Below are positions 21,501-23,620 of a DNA stretch of 23,933 nucleotides, in pieces. Source of the DNA: Baffinella frigidus (Eukaryota > Cryptophyceae > Cryptomonadales > Baffinellaceae). The position numbers were made by a program, and so were the translations under genes. The stretch lies in assembly GCA_026770585.1 (NCBI GenBank), contig MU647530.1, positions 53,459 to 77,391 of the forward strand. The letters are read 5' to 3'. The notes beneath the pieces are model-generated. The model saw only the letters and a program-made list of their open reading frames with translations. It was not told the DNA's origin and did no database searches. The first letter of the stretch is position 1; every line of letters starts with the position of its first letter.

Positions 21501-21864
21501 TGTTGTAAACACGCACGTACGTGGTCAAGAGCTCCGCACTCTCGTGGTGTAACGAAGCGAACAAGAAAACAAACAACGAAACACTAGCGATGAATGCCCA
21601 GCTCGTGAGGATACTTGCTGTGAACGTTGCAGCAGACGAAACACATCCTTGCACAGAGTCAAGTGTCCCAGAAATAGCTTCTTTGAAAACTTCCATGCTT
21701 GCCAGTCGCTTGACTGCATCAGACCCACTCACCCCGGTCGCGACCAAGCTTGCAATTGTGAACGCCACCGCATGGAGAAACCGCTCCAATATCAGACCAA
21801 AACAGGCAGACCAAGCACAAATAAAATAAAACAGAGGCACCAAATGTCCGTTGTTGAGTAGCAT
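523..21864 (-). CDS. Giant cysteine-containing multi-pass membrane protein, 7,113 aa, unknown function
   Basis: A single uninterrupted reading frame of 7,113 codons (roughly 780 kDa), not recognised as any known family. The frame is open further upstream to 21900, but the codon there is TTG; the first ATG is at 21864-21862, so I start there. The N-terminus has hydrophobic stretches at about residues 8-26, 29-44 and 83-105, with more over the next few hundred residues. The C-terminus has a long hydrophobic pair at about 6888-6938 and another at about 7072-7101. Internal hydrophobic patches lie near residues 1913-1930 and 5970-6095. The middle is largely polar, with many cysteines as C-x-C and C-x5-C motifs, and a C-x2-C pattern near nt 7,830-7,960 that resembles growth-factor-receptor-like cysteine-rich modules. 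NxT/NxS sequons occur. Low-complexity tracts are encoded by in-frame tandem repeats. Three [RS]-type RRLL/RSLL motifs could be protease sites. The layout suggests a membrane-anchored surface or virion protein, perhaps a polyprotein; that is inference. Confidence 0.9.
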   Translation of the reverse strand: MLLNNGHLVPLFYFICAWSACFGLILERFLHAVAFTIASLVATGVSGSDAVKRLASMEVFKEAISGTLDSVQGCVSSAATFTASILTSWAFIASVSLFVFLFASLHHESAELLTTYVRVYNSDASNAIRTAFLLTLQYSERFLQPFLYLWNTVWYVWRLFGHEVILPMFVGSFELTGKMVTACAMFMQSISFSLVSYVSRLRQVDCSIDRLMSGEQVRNGTIPCFVPGRRSLDVITPMADLRLVVMYAVLIVKESCRVLTPPLDLMAYPFLDINLAKGLHSVTNAILYWFVSMPIVTIQRCMAVSTGDPPPFPAGHWMRFLMCTPDTTPGFNYLIAGVRRFGQLVDNWGNAVWLVLLGALGLPTPTCAPIPLTNRSVVESTLFGGNETRIVGLTSGAYGITDGLSVQYTFFMGRITQVFAPYAWTGVGVNIKHGIAAVMYDVGDDSIDANSGQATMSMMGCRCVDVLDPLGYQFADGKMSRMEIECSILRYDPGVVGADQEVMDAASPHFVPLAFAVPAAALYMRCATTKITVDSARFPLWRQGGYSEVGKGVNYDDPMDSEFTHTDGVDGPDEIDAVVWVVPACNADSIDPACQSAMVDAGCFPYCLAARRRATRNNGLTLYSANDWVNKVQLMDHDCSATLKAGTASDVVAYQFEGGASSGSVNSASSGSVNSASSGSVNSASSGSVNSASSGSVNSASSVNSSYKGLVSNGIDLLNGQLFLSESWDPRTNDCTYNPSSTSRVDRGTLITAGSTMERFKSVLLPGQPFAVAGETALTIVPPGPGHSGYAIRVQRLFGQQGIGFVSLVTVNSELPANAPCITMQDCGNADKASNLNRGIATVPYSVFSDPSTHNPAAMTKWGVVYAANPSYAMFSQLFRYCQEGDTALQFQLLSSFGPIRLWRVDAFAYDDPGGVRAVKTGSFVEIPDGFQSDQHDDFCGRVFNVRVSSIEYLNDQNVAVQVLRANARSFDPNIPPSDEGKRRTGPNGEPLLTYRTYFLNPGNMQLRVDLMWEEENAASELGQGLLCPSQRRMPDFGSMAAEVVAAGLHAVRMFCEMMLSGPAVFTPGSYSRIQTMNMPTNYGHSFLLSQGMGWLNFDPFFESLRRAHQHFFNSFTKLGSLFDQAPYVNQFMNGFALYNQDYTPLVTKNMKTYLGEAQRAAGTVDGQITSMVQSVAGKQPAVFTGFVASAGVLNMAQYTCRMWKTLVVSTLLPALDSVFSDGDSKLLVNGLWQVVYASQADYKTLILASELRSCVGLQLMLGQSNPFGRLAGTVCESSVMFKLGAIDTGMAIFVDLPMLACLCTDSQQKDYKQWAMDHCYESAPTHFKGVVLSIIQGSHDLSTMCETASLRVQGRIRDSMNPFLASSYRASATLADTVDFMRFAWDRDAGSCRDYAGDASVTAILPDPIEFWRICAWTQSCKAKCSGSITTFEAAKTSYGVTIRDVRMVTSQATVESSLFSDHDIISSRSLAPFDILDMAEMGDCTYTCNVDGVRLEDRCVAILGIEYGVTGATTDGSVLDGMTGSIAVYEYCVPLRLDATVWLARKWRVLDSHKWVSGMLQIKLFHQGAVHCAKFSGAFCSVAVLGVESVSLYREDGREYRLETYSPVSGRNTRLTDVHRITTLGNDMLLIYGRGPTKGAGSVKMDRSLCVDTRKYTRSDRSRNEWTSFDVSACAQNVLDNTRLDIAVCILDKYGWCSSMLLIPTRDEAMVMRCEFETDTALPAQIPPPFNQKTQATGVLRGRLVKRGDCEQFPLSKGAVRQAGLYNTITAPLMGTFSTTDVQRRSSIVVSTSISSVGLRLLHAFKEFDIFVANHPKKHVNWLAVMRIDTRASVFLITGSARVQVDVSVQHGCRIDDCTGCTIRSVQTLCYAAQQCTVANCIGTTVNLNKPLCSIGKLLADSAEHFLLQWRAGWNLLSIMLIQTISVASTGRAPSNSATSASDEMFTSQICLQKDTIYDIAGAVTSFLNSNIGMVDNLMQSSGNVGAFFQAPKIFEVGDFVSSEYREAQRTMTLAAVTRFLGNVGLALVYPSLAMRKMLMCQTNDIVSIFNVRDMQLTITSPEYEDAFSVVTGKCLTDFESDNVNDQSAVGVNAALDSIAAWLGTVPFANYKHMLDGGLGYVMGLIRGIQDMVQVSDVQHCKLRDAAVSQQGQCACGDDPVRIPEVHGTQSVQKLAFWCTGFLRMETAFGTPLYVFNPYTYEELVRAAYGTDVFLDCLGKEQSGSCADKKPPLLNAQFQVPLLQKQGAQLLAVLTRCNANYQAMQWDAGATMLYKDPELLPPYLKALKGDITVGHDTVMASPDVTLTRCMLNVIENEQSNDGCLQQYLASASVGVRREDYFVYESFDQVTRINTERIAACIVFSGPSKLPVAGEVFRRCTHPDSVVNREASLPCQLGGYVWSSRSRNAVPVANMHAVIITDEVAKATHADNSYSQISESVLAAIHVVNTTWRPEVLEVALFTAEGDFLHQAFDCVLLGPYGRADLSPRDLGGQLPALEYYRDRERGATRDFVLPCTGDELDGDFHPPFTCGSKVRRSIIKSFVRDGIGDAGAINELAKTAIALEIQTMLHQARVVFQNPTKLSCACVNPVPVAFGPQCCADSLGKYFEAGAGEASVPEKLRTLAGEEKAVVLARLVPANVRDFKFTTITNTDVASALVDVAFGYLQTDVWKNRSVSTSHGVDPLAYVLSDQQREIAVREGLYQTTEPLTTYGLADAFEQTTTASALEVCMGAVSQVMFTLPVGDHTTGAPTTLSSMDVWDPTQTAPEGHFTALEAWVRRLVADARDVSPLYWSHRLKHVASDSRVCVALFSDAGTDAETPPASASSASFVTLAASVRPGPSMKGVYESFVTKGDDILMTFPPPDGVRGDETIFRESNSSVWALGQVVRTCFCGWDSAQDAAGRVWCMIPPTVCTRNTQWSERVVRICTLQSGMYWNHWEKSEDGRAVGLEMQALVQTFDRIECPWNMADAAAWGLLDEDSFVSHWLLQKPDTDATRFTRREATRFTSKHLLYEGRGGVRYMNAEDVLKRGRDSALLLFNPLEVASTVAQHHCEARVKARAAVENSFADHFRDVLFPVVQGVPENRGTAFCLRYVVELATLVAMQHVLSPEEIGVVKQLEVVATWSRKCHTQTKLLGFCALRNVFAAHRIKKVQNNGLLQNHPDCTSITFSGSLPGTDSFVVVGASCVAVYHRKATDTAPAVLRILDPCRVVHVCHGSNNRNNSVPSETVTISAVGFIEDNMAGVAVLDPSSFLSNHSRTLSLKWSSPDDPHWKTVQQARDRYAEKHEQDAHDSSAVGLHIENLWQRYVRPAPPVADPAPPVADPAPPVADQSHPHPLSADQSHVPWHRASGPRTEDEGASCGGVSDWWPEAWEHPVGFHVTTPCTSPLTPGADQHAANEHTVDYRTFSNQFEYDAAGHAMRYQHTKHRDETLMMNHAGAAGMCRLNTFAQTLREQNNMRVCTRMRKNTYVDYAVPLLFENRDSVVWTDAACSTSPLHVPWDPNGTQHARLRSSALLPSWPADGTTVWPKDSPMLDLGLPTDAHADSWTLGGGGCGMPPLYKCVSDADCSMHTLGSITDVTFTCMNGVCVVTKTAGASATDGWANADNYVQCTEHSHCTADLLCSGEGRCVLPVVEIVNEFQGGAVDLSWHAKSCDGASMDTVDMYGKSPWGRITGLFEAHGLCSYRNWFEYRSVFAKQCPNEAVYNDLCTLSESVQWTDTTREEDVDGVNIFASQEVLYQEAHRCDRDFQHYNDHVLCRPRISDSLERISDSLERISPTALVNKHGNPVTARYSSLYQTYYRDGPGHRVKIARMEYMDNPQAGFLSSGLPLNDLKLQACVDIPQCSLPNYDIQGHAIAERLVYKSNTRGNGLSFPYLGSRTVQKRCLVDFAVVPLAHLVYVYFNLLATSNSNSASDSTTTEKFKSACILKVPSTTWVSAFKTIMLEGYDATRQGRATVRAMLTTVINDLFLTDFDTIDEYKTRLECARIVTESLATGSLTGTPRTRQSYDVVVKDDTDTDTHVTKTVWSNSVINHFAEYSMVEVAPMWWVKCHLLSGIKVSATDSVECPAWERWLQMEVASKEGADEAVSKVTFKAFLQQTAKSLRPMDELRWAARSRVVQMGNISLYDVYSRLNAGNPTVPLQPTCSNRRTFRNACNETLYQDMVHSTYSTGRENALAAYILANQADFNGFMCTNKEQCVPSSGTEKPTKSDGLDIIDIVRLWMFESASGFGGGLVQAFTDPVLLNAKVPQWGDPEIELFSQPWLDIDRTSDIDTNGYLSKSIQDTFPGIADDRCEIWSYNLLGFSPNGTKSPCIYQGVGQSVHDSINIDAPRWDNSPALVTLWHGTSYHSTTSNHAETIPVCASTAPNGKKRAAFLDQRCYVADESVPTRTPSSDGFKCTEESIAIGCASATATIPNPYPNRVCYETGNSCFNKEKTTAFSTTANYHWKQARLPVGVRLITYGYSPDPDVIIGRNPLYSGTHEKLFWGNKFYNRGDAQTRAKEWVDNDQPIVTAIPGTAPNTGRRLLANNADRVEDSERAYDDYFAEYSAAKDKPRLWETEHDCKAGWVQNIDAERMQATNTLSGVRVWDADGYASWDTETWQASDDTDGYPCADYEASDGRDGRDCCKCRPGDIEYYHNWGIRMIRGGDLWMVNGCYRCDRGKTPHPTDRTKCVAKTGQSDLDAAAAAATLLPSACPVPEMQWPPRMTWYTDEKYTPGYGEKDTCAYCKDDKNGCSYHRVLASYTGAKKYPPWYNCNIPDSMSEMDASIPYKDRTFPRSITKILQDHDSTPSEFKRDYTTHKESYLDYSEGPVHFGQHRKSGSPSQVTEVSLPLDYTSLSLELMDGFSCGLQGCAGVPTEVHPGYYFCSECTRTAPNREYCRGVHGCRVQGVSKVQASVDFQAGEWQTMRIDELQSSLQGTQNGLSIFDTVQLLVHLTMARYRQMFLKNATELRDMFDTDAFSMRARASDIQYTPTASMQHPPDWDFALYSPERALRWQDRTGMKKIDEKNREYLDIQACTEPSLNTAQVAYGQCSNNQQIVALRNRANAAYNTTGPLVLPVGHSLLLHVSASHLMSSSGGVLLSWAQNERVLREKHFEYIMDLDNTCKETDIWDAVCRVNTDGMIELFNPWTAGGFSAVAGCDISRSDANVDSIDTRCVNSVECKTQTDASAFYHDQPGCLAIDGDWSPKRIVRPAVRSNVCFLKPTAVGGACTHPQGVLGGGAAHGAVGLPHASLYSFAVSPNADTREQGGLFVQPHRELFRTLAFTASDVGIDKNFLHLNDADIGGHRMHFVVSVEGVLRLYDIVLAGGHGNVATDLTVSDRLKVLKRTVTDGTALKRWLTWDIEAEHRDAIEQEPDVPGDDSPLHWACPMKQRLFLSGQAGSHFRPSLPSQRRAAVLFARHNGQHGGSQKRSSTVQAPRMANTFVYAPKLKTSNGFCFCASIEDCQMPIGTADACGLRHSFEMLRSNARGWHTSKVARGQSQAVCTDQLDWPYTGGALRDGSFIGAADAAASAADAAAPAADAAASAADAAASDGSAGSRKAEAPEAGSSHTASECNLLDRIHDFQYMYQKHTPVANSEHDHRNTQVAGGDCYTGTAKRTQQTHAGAATRGYSWNPAERRSCQGRCAAPPVFTAGKDDMGIPVETSFGVLYRESAERAIAGNLRERLHSSLCGAFGGPSNKANGTCEALERVFNVSSWVPERFWDSFVKDVDTLFLHKPFHTLVPPEKSTKAPDGAPVPPKSARVLLAEASETLEMHIPAEEVTMWAVPWVFCSRAEPECSVQCDTDTRNNCNRRCARPENSTCTQAIDRETWLDPESRVSACKASLDKASQDGNVEAVTPMNICDMDSVMNQFCTVLAAARNRIFDANCRAAGLCHEERFFYVPSIYSAANQEFVKATVETFYLAENTDSCPIADTTSQSVQDSNAISVQECPASQLQIVYELLRNLRVVVDRLMRIAYFAGMICINLLRFIFMGSAADSVDPNAVASENPHAWGQVIKYWELLMREMGAMWMALGDLIFEFIMESGMGQALQQMLDDICTTVQWVFDEMWIKFFCVTLFDMGNWMVSFEFLGKPLEVLGLAILEFHTQNCNNETMACSGLQLPMEDLEPETGLPVATRCWSTYSTFLGDQSSLSCSAADTCMGRDVSTLFGPIDASSQTAGLAACDSCPRTTLSAARYGCDIVTKTCKCGVPLLLRTTCITNDECRFSGSTCDIVDNFFERDSFGSIACEECSTNRICLVSPGDSVGHCTCATREVGYTTCADNARGELVFTPPFSMCMVALGSAARNELKTSALYRIEGKKLATARCDMLDASQRFCISVEMGPSMAPTYAVGLDNLFSRRLLQIADANNPVSAFYRFVIPPEVYERALHSDWSTVKTLACRHVPHLLLVDEKATRTPKLLSISDEELLRACVRWRAIGIEIVHLTNVSSLIPDTFLVGPEDFATDVVAHPVRMYTVLQRPWIWVRALLHSTYMAPVRVLLRDAHKWWLHANIEAFASSNALATMQAAARAAVAAPGDDSIDTNTTNTNTTSTNTTSLLDDFSRGMSRHLTASMWTYIFNFNPVRSPSRTGHRTGQTTTVFAAVNQTNRLQAQQRRQRRYETALGHSILHTHTARSHWLQKTDDTVSSEKPYTKKKLPKKVMTFKTSSATMQPSLASSPSPSPLPVMHSNPSRSLLGLVDDSFVSRMNAVQRYSEDVALGDGVVQILPEAAAKEFFRGDFSWPITYVYWDPDNSCNLATNTYTAIEKATSLLHVAFDEEKNPPRPQVSYSPLLFFSNTWQFLNKQGESRNQLKQQQQAQEQQQQQQPPIKNSTFAQYIEKDAAWYVSMPVVLLQARTGIKETPFVGLAFELATTVTKVLKCDVEAIMFCSSHHYSVFTSAFIAIISLSILGSVLSFTGIPVVSTLISLIGFGYVTLFISFSYAPSCAPLVPVCFFETMVSDVVYWLPKKIVLPNSILNCVHDQTISVPPSSCIVSCEKEPFYFRDWTSNVAWMLCDYFPVECTQVQNYLSDNVNQISTVIGSTASNIERALYRSRIVLASGDTNIIEGFHFCNLTSLYQVIPLAVIVFFVATALPLAIALGLKIVIGFVRTAMSAFILSHL
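1408..1455 (-). repeat. Glutamine-rich tract in the giant gene
   Basis: A TTG/CTG-type trinucleotide run encodes a Gln-rich stretch (QQQQ-A-QE-QQQQQQ) near residues 6803-6819 of the giant protein. It lies shortly before the C-terminal membrane segments and probably forms a flexible linker. Confidence 0.85.
1792..1815 (-). other. SRSLLGLV motif, candidate protease site
   Basis: Residues 6684-6691 of the giant protein read SRSLLGLV. The R-x-L-L core fits the recognition pattern known for site-1-type subtilisin proteases (R-x-hydrophobic-L). Two related motifs, both RRLL, occur elsewhere in the same protein. Cleavage is not shown by sequence. Confidence 0.3.
2219..2270 (-). repeat. Thr/Asn-rich low-complexity tract in the giant gene
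   Basis: GGTGTTGGT-like triplet repeats encode a run of Thr and Asn with several N-T-T and N-T-N-T-T steps. It provides dense potential N-glycosylation sequons, as expected of an extracellular linker. Confidence 0.75.
2791..2814 (-). other. SRRLLQIA motif, candidate protease site
   Basis: Residues 6351-6358 of the giant protein read SRRLLQIA. RRLL matches the site-1 protease (SKI-1) consensus, and the motif lies downstream of the cysteine-rich stretch encoded at about 3060-3440. This is a candidate processing point only. Confidence 0.35.
5192..5235 (-). repeat. 21-bp duplication, 23-bp period
   Basis: CTTCCGGCTTCCGGCGCTTCC occurs at 5192-5212 and again at 5215-5235, separated by two bases. 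The 23-bp offset is not a multiple of three, so the two copies are read in different frames and give a Gly/Ala/Glu/Ser-rich stretch. It directly adjoins the 21-bp array at 5240-5323. Confidence 0.85.
5240..5323 (-). repeat. 21-bp tandem repeat x4 encoding Ala-Asp blocks
   Basis: Four copies of GATGCAGCTGCATCTGCAGCT (copies 2 and 3 each with one change) encode alternating AADAAAS/AADAAAP blocks in the giant protein. Each unit contains palindromic CAGCTG and CTGCAG cores. The period is in frame, so copy number can change without breaking the gene. Confidence 0.92.
8263..8286 (-). other. GRRLLANN motif, candidate protease site
   Basis: Residues 4527-4534 of the giant protein read GRRLLANN, followed by an acidic, charged segment. 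This is the second exact RRLL in the protein and a candidate site-1-type protease cleavage point. The call is tentative. Confidence 0.35.
10528..10580 (-). repeat. 21-bp tandem repeat, 2.5 copies (ERISDSL)
   Basis: AGAGATGCGCTCGAGCGAATC is present at 10528-10548 and 10549-10569, with a partial third copy to 10580. It encodes a repeated heptad ISDSLER, whose seven-residue period could extend a short helix or coiled coil. Confidence 0.92.
11467..11488. repeat. Near-perfect 22-bp palindrome
   Basis: CATGCGCGTG and its reverse complement CACGCGCATG are separated by two bases inside the giant gene. The alternating purine-pyrimidine run is of the kind that can form Z-DNA. It may simply reflect the encoded Arg/Met/Val codons. 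Confidence 0.7.
11781..11865. repeat. Perfect 29-bp inverted repeat with 27-nt loop
   Basis: Bases 11781-11809 are exactly the reverse complement of 11837-11865, checked base by base; pairing fails at the next position on both sides. The whole structure lies inside the coding region of the giant gene. It would form a very stable hairpin in DNA or RNA. One arm encodes a His/Pro/Ser/Asp stretch and the other a Gly/Pro/Arg/Glu/Asp stretch, so the protein segment is probably a disordered linker. Confidence 0.95.
11870..11932 (-). repeat. 21-bp tandem repeat x3 encoding DPAPPVA
   Basis: Three copies of TCTGCAACCGGCGGGGCCGGG (last base of the third changed) begin five bases after the 29-bp inverted repeat. 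On the coding strand they encode Asp-Pro-Ala-Pro-Pro-Val-Ala blocks, a proline-rich linker. Confidence 0.93.
12839..12879 (-). repeat. 24-bp duplication containing a 9-bp-arm hairpin
   Basis: CTCGTGAAGCGTGTCGC occurs at 12839-12855 and 12863-12879, a 24-bp in-frame offset encoding a repeated REATRFT-like segment. The first copy also forms a perfect hairpin, with arms 12841-12849 and 12853-12861 and a 3-base loop. Confidence 0.85.
19751..19888 (-). repeat. 24-bp tandem repeat x5 plus 18-bp unit (ASSGSVNS)
   Basis: Five copies of a 24-bp unit starting GAATTCACCGAACCCGAACT lie at 19769-19888, preceded by an 18-bp shortened copy at 19751-19768. They encode eight-residue Ser/Gly/Val/Asn/Ala blocks (about residues 659-705 of the giant protein), a flexible linker. 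Near identity between units points to recent expansion. Confidence 0.96.
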
Positions 21865-21865
21865 G

Positions 21866-21930
21866 AAGGTGTAGCTGCTTGGAAGTGTAGCTGCTTGCAA
21901 GTGTAGCTACTTGGAAGTGTAGCTGCTTGG
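21866..21930 (-). repeat. 16-bp tandem repeat x4 abutting the giant gene's start
   Basis: Four units of AAGTGTAGCTGCTTGG (21915-21930, 21899-21914, 21883-21898, and a copy with one extra base at 21866-21882) end one base before the ATG at 21864-21862. The 16-bp period is not a coding period, which supports placing the array in the 5' leader rather than in the protein. Confidence 0.88.
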
Positions 21931-21939
21931 TATTTGGTT

Positions 21940-21957
21940 CGCCACCACCAGGTGGCG
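21940..21957. repeat. Hairpin CGCCACC-ACCA-GGTGGCG
   Basis: Perfect 7-bp arms with a 4-base loop lie about 75 bases upstream of the giant gene's ATG. It is a GC-rich stem in an AT-rich region and could be a regulatory or leader structure. Function is unknown. Confidence 0.6.
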
Positions 21958-22205
21958 TCTGTTACAACTTCATACGATAAAAAAAATATTTCTACTTTAA
22001 TAAGAAGTAAGACCGACCACACAGTGTGTTTGTGGTAGCCAAAAGCTCGCAAGAGCGGCTGACACGGAGCACAGTAATTAGCACAGACACGTAAGGGCAC
22101 GCCCCGTAGGATCTGCTGTCCCATTCAAGGTCATATCAGAAAATAGAAATATCGGGAAAAAATCAGTGGCAAATATTTAAAGACTAGATGTAAACCAACC
22201 ACAAG

Positions 22206-23314
22206 ATGCCCGGCACAATTGAGTTGACACCAGAACACTTGATTCTTCGTGAAGGAGCAAACTTCCCTGTGGGTCAAGAGTACCAACCACAGAATTTGCA
22301 AAAAAGAAGCAAACCCAACGTGCATGCTGGCCAAAAAAAGTTGTTGATGTCAGAGATACAACTCTTGACAAATGCATACAGCCAGAGTGAGGTCGACATA
22401 ACAGACACACTGCTTGTTGTGTACGCTGGTGCGAACCCATGTGACCATCTCGGAGAACTACTTGAAATGTTTCCAAATGTGTGTTTTGTCCTTGTCGACC
22501 CCGCGTTCCCCCGCCTTCAAAAACACGCATGGCCTCCTACCAAGGTCGCAGTCTGTAGCCGTGCTTTCGACGTCGAGGCAGCGGAAGCTGTGGACAGCTG
22601 GAGCCACAACAATAAAAATAGATCCGCTCAGGATTTGGGTCGTCACTTTATCCACACCGCCCTCGACCAGCTCAAATTCCCCGATGGTTGGGAGCTGAAA
22701 AGGGAAAGGAATCTTCTGTTCGTCTCAGATGTTAGGATTCATCATGCAGACGATCGAAGCATTGACAACGACATGTTCGCTCAACAGCATTGGTGTAAAA
22801 TCATCAGACCCATGGCCAGCCTCCTGAAGTTTCGATTGCCTTACGTTGTAGACTATATACCTCCACAAAAAGCTTTTAGTTACAGGCCTCAAATAAAAGC
22901 TAGGCCTTATTTTGAAAAAACGTACCCAACCGGCCAATACCCTTACATGAAGGGCGACGTTTACATGCCAATATGGGGCCCCCCCTCCACGACAGAATGT
23001 CGGTTGTATGTGACCAACGCGAATATAGATACAATCTGCATGTACTACCCTGCAGAACACGAAAAAAAATGGCTGGGTTCAATGCAGTCGAACGGTCTGC
23101 AATGTATACCTACAAAGGGTCTACGTTCCCATCTTTCGATGCAGCGGCTTCCTCGATCGTAGACACGCAATACATGGCCGTGATGTTTCCGCAACGGCTT
23201 CCGCAACCGCCCCGGCTCTGCAATGTCTTTACATCACAAATCACAGACAGTATATTCAAAAACATCGCCTCTCAAGGATATGAAGTCGAAGCCTTAAGGT
23301 CCTGTAGGTTTTAA
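22206..23314 (+). CDS. VP39-like mRNA cap 2'-O-methyltransferase / poly(A) polymerase regulatory subunit, frame break at 23062-23069
   Basis: Resembles the poxvirus-type cap-specific 2'-O-methyltransferase family (PARP_regulatory), which methylates the first transcribed nucleotide of capped mRNA using SAM; in poxviruses it also aids poly(A) polymerase. In the first frame, GQKKL (42-46), VVYAGANPCDH (71-81, SAM motif I with Cys where Gly is usual), VLVDP (95-99), FVSDVR (172-177), LKFRLPY (207-213) and TECRL (263-267) are seen. They supply a K45-D175-K208-E264 tetrad matching the family's K-D-K-E catalytic set. The initial frame stops at 23160-23162. The family-like C-terminal part instead continues in the -1 frame from the A8 run to TAA at 23312-23314, giving about 369 residues in total. 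The break may be a lost base, a sequencing error or slippage. Start ATG 22206 follows a TATA-like box. Confidence 0.82.
23062..23069 (+). other. A8 run at the frame break, slippery heptamer A-AAA-AAA
   Basis: In the initial frame this reads GAA AAA AAA TGG, a classical -1 slippery heptamer arrangement at 23063-23069. After it, the initial frame gives 30 residues without family resemblance, while the -1 frame gives 81 residues that fit the family's C-terminus. One missing A would produce the same picture. Confidence 0.75.
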
Positions 23315-23381
23315 TTTCTCCCAACATAACCCAACGACACACCCTTCCGTAGAAAGGACTGATTTCGTTGATTTCGTGTTT

Positions 23382-23387
23382 AATAAA
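23382..23387 (+). terminator. Candidate poly(A) signal AATAAA
   Basis: AATAAA lies 68 bases after the methyltransferase stop codon on the same strand. Placement suits 3'-end formation. A six-base match in AT-rich DNA is weak evidence. Confidence 0.35.
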
Positions 23388-23465
23388 CAGGATTGTCGGT
23401 GTCAGCCCGTGCGACCCCCAAGCCAGGGCCAGATACGCCTTACTGCCGGCGAACTAAATCGGAAA

Positions 23466-23585
23466 GTTGACGTGTTAGCTTTTGAAACGTTGACCAATCT
23501 CGAATGTTGACTTTTGCAAGTTAACGTTTCAAAAGTTGACATTTGAAAGAAAGTTGACTTTTTGAAAGTTGACAAAAGTCAACTT
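23466..23585 (+). promoter_or_regulatory. Array of AAnGTTGAC motifs upstream of the PHD gene
   Basis: Six direct GTTGAC hexamers start at 23466, 23489, 23506, 23535, 23553 and 23568, each preceded by AA and one base. There is also a GTTAAC variant at 23520 and an inverted GTCAAC at 23578. TTTGAAA or its complement recurs between them (23481, 23527, 23542, 23561). The last pair makes a perfect 8-bp inverted repeat around AAAA (23566-23585). The array ends 35 bases before the PHD start codon, so it is probably a transcription factor binding cluster. Confidence 0.65.
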
Positions 23586-23620
23586 CGACTTCATGCTTTT
23601 CAAACCCATCCCTTCGCGCC

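Larger units (their letters stand above)
21865..22205. promoter_or_regulatory. Divergent intergenic promoter region
   Basis: This 341-base stretch separates the start codons of the leftward giant gene and the rightward methyltransferase gene. It is distinctly more AT-rich than the giant gene body. An A/T box at about 21978-21996 is a candidate core promoter for the giant gene. AAATATTTAAAG at about 22170-22182 is a TATA-like candidate for the methyltransferase. A start-stop ATG-TAA at 22188-22193 precedes the methyltransferase start. No convincing gene is seen in it. Confidence 0.5.
23315..23620. other. Intergenic region between methyltransferase and PHD genes
   Basis: These 306 bases hold no supportable gene. 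The left part contains a candidate poly(A) signal and a short direct repeat GATTTCGT/GATTTCGT near 23361-23378. The right part (23462-23590) is an AT-rich array of GTTGAC motifs. Confidence 0.6.

Noticed and set aside
21898-21900. TTG as start codon of the giant gene
   Set aside because: The frame is open to here, but the codon is TTG inside the 16-bp repeat; the ATG 12 codons later is the better start for a viral or eukaryotic gene.
21940-21957. Hairpin as a transcription terminator
   Set aside because: It lies between two divergent start regions, not downstream of a gene, and has no U-tract in either useful direction.
21792-22124. Minus-strand ORF of 110 codons across the giant gene's start
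   Set aside because: Runs through the 16-bp repeat and the hairpin and overlaps the giant gene's first codons in another frame; looks like chance openness. It would matter only if the giant gene's start were frameshifted.
22000-22130. Possible tRNA gene in the divergent intergenic region
   Set aside because: A short GCTC/GAGC stem is present but no cloverleaf with T-loop and acceptor pairing could be assembled by eye.
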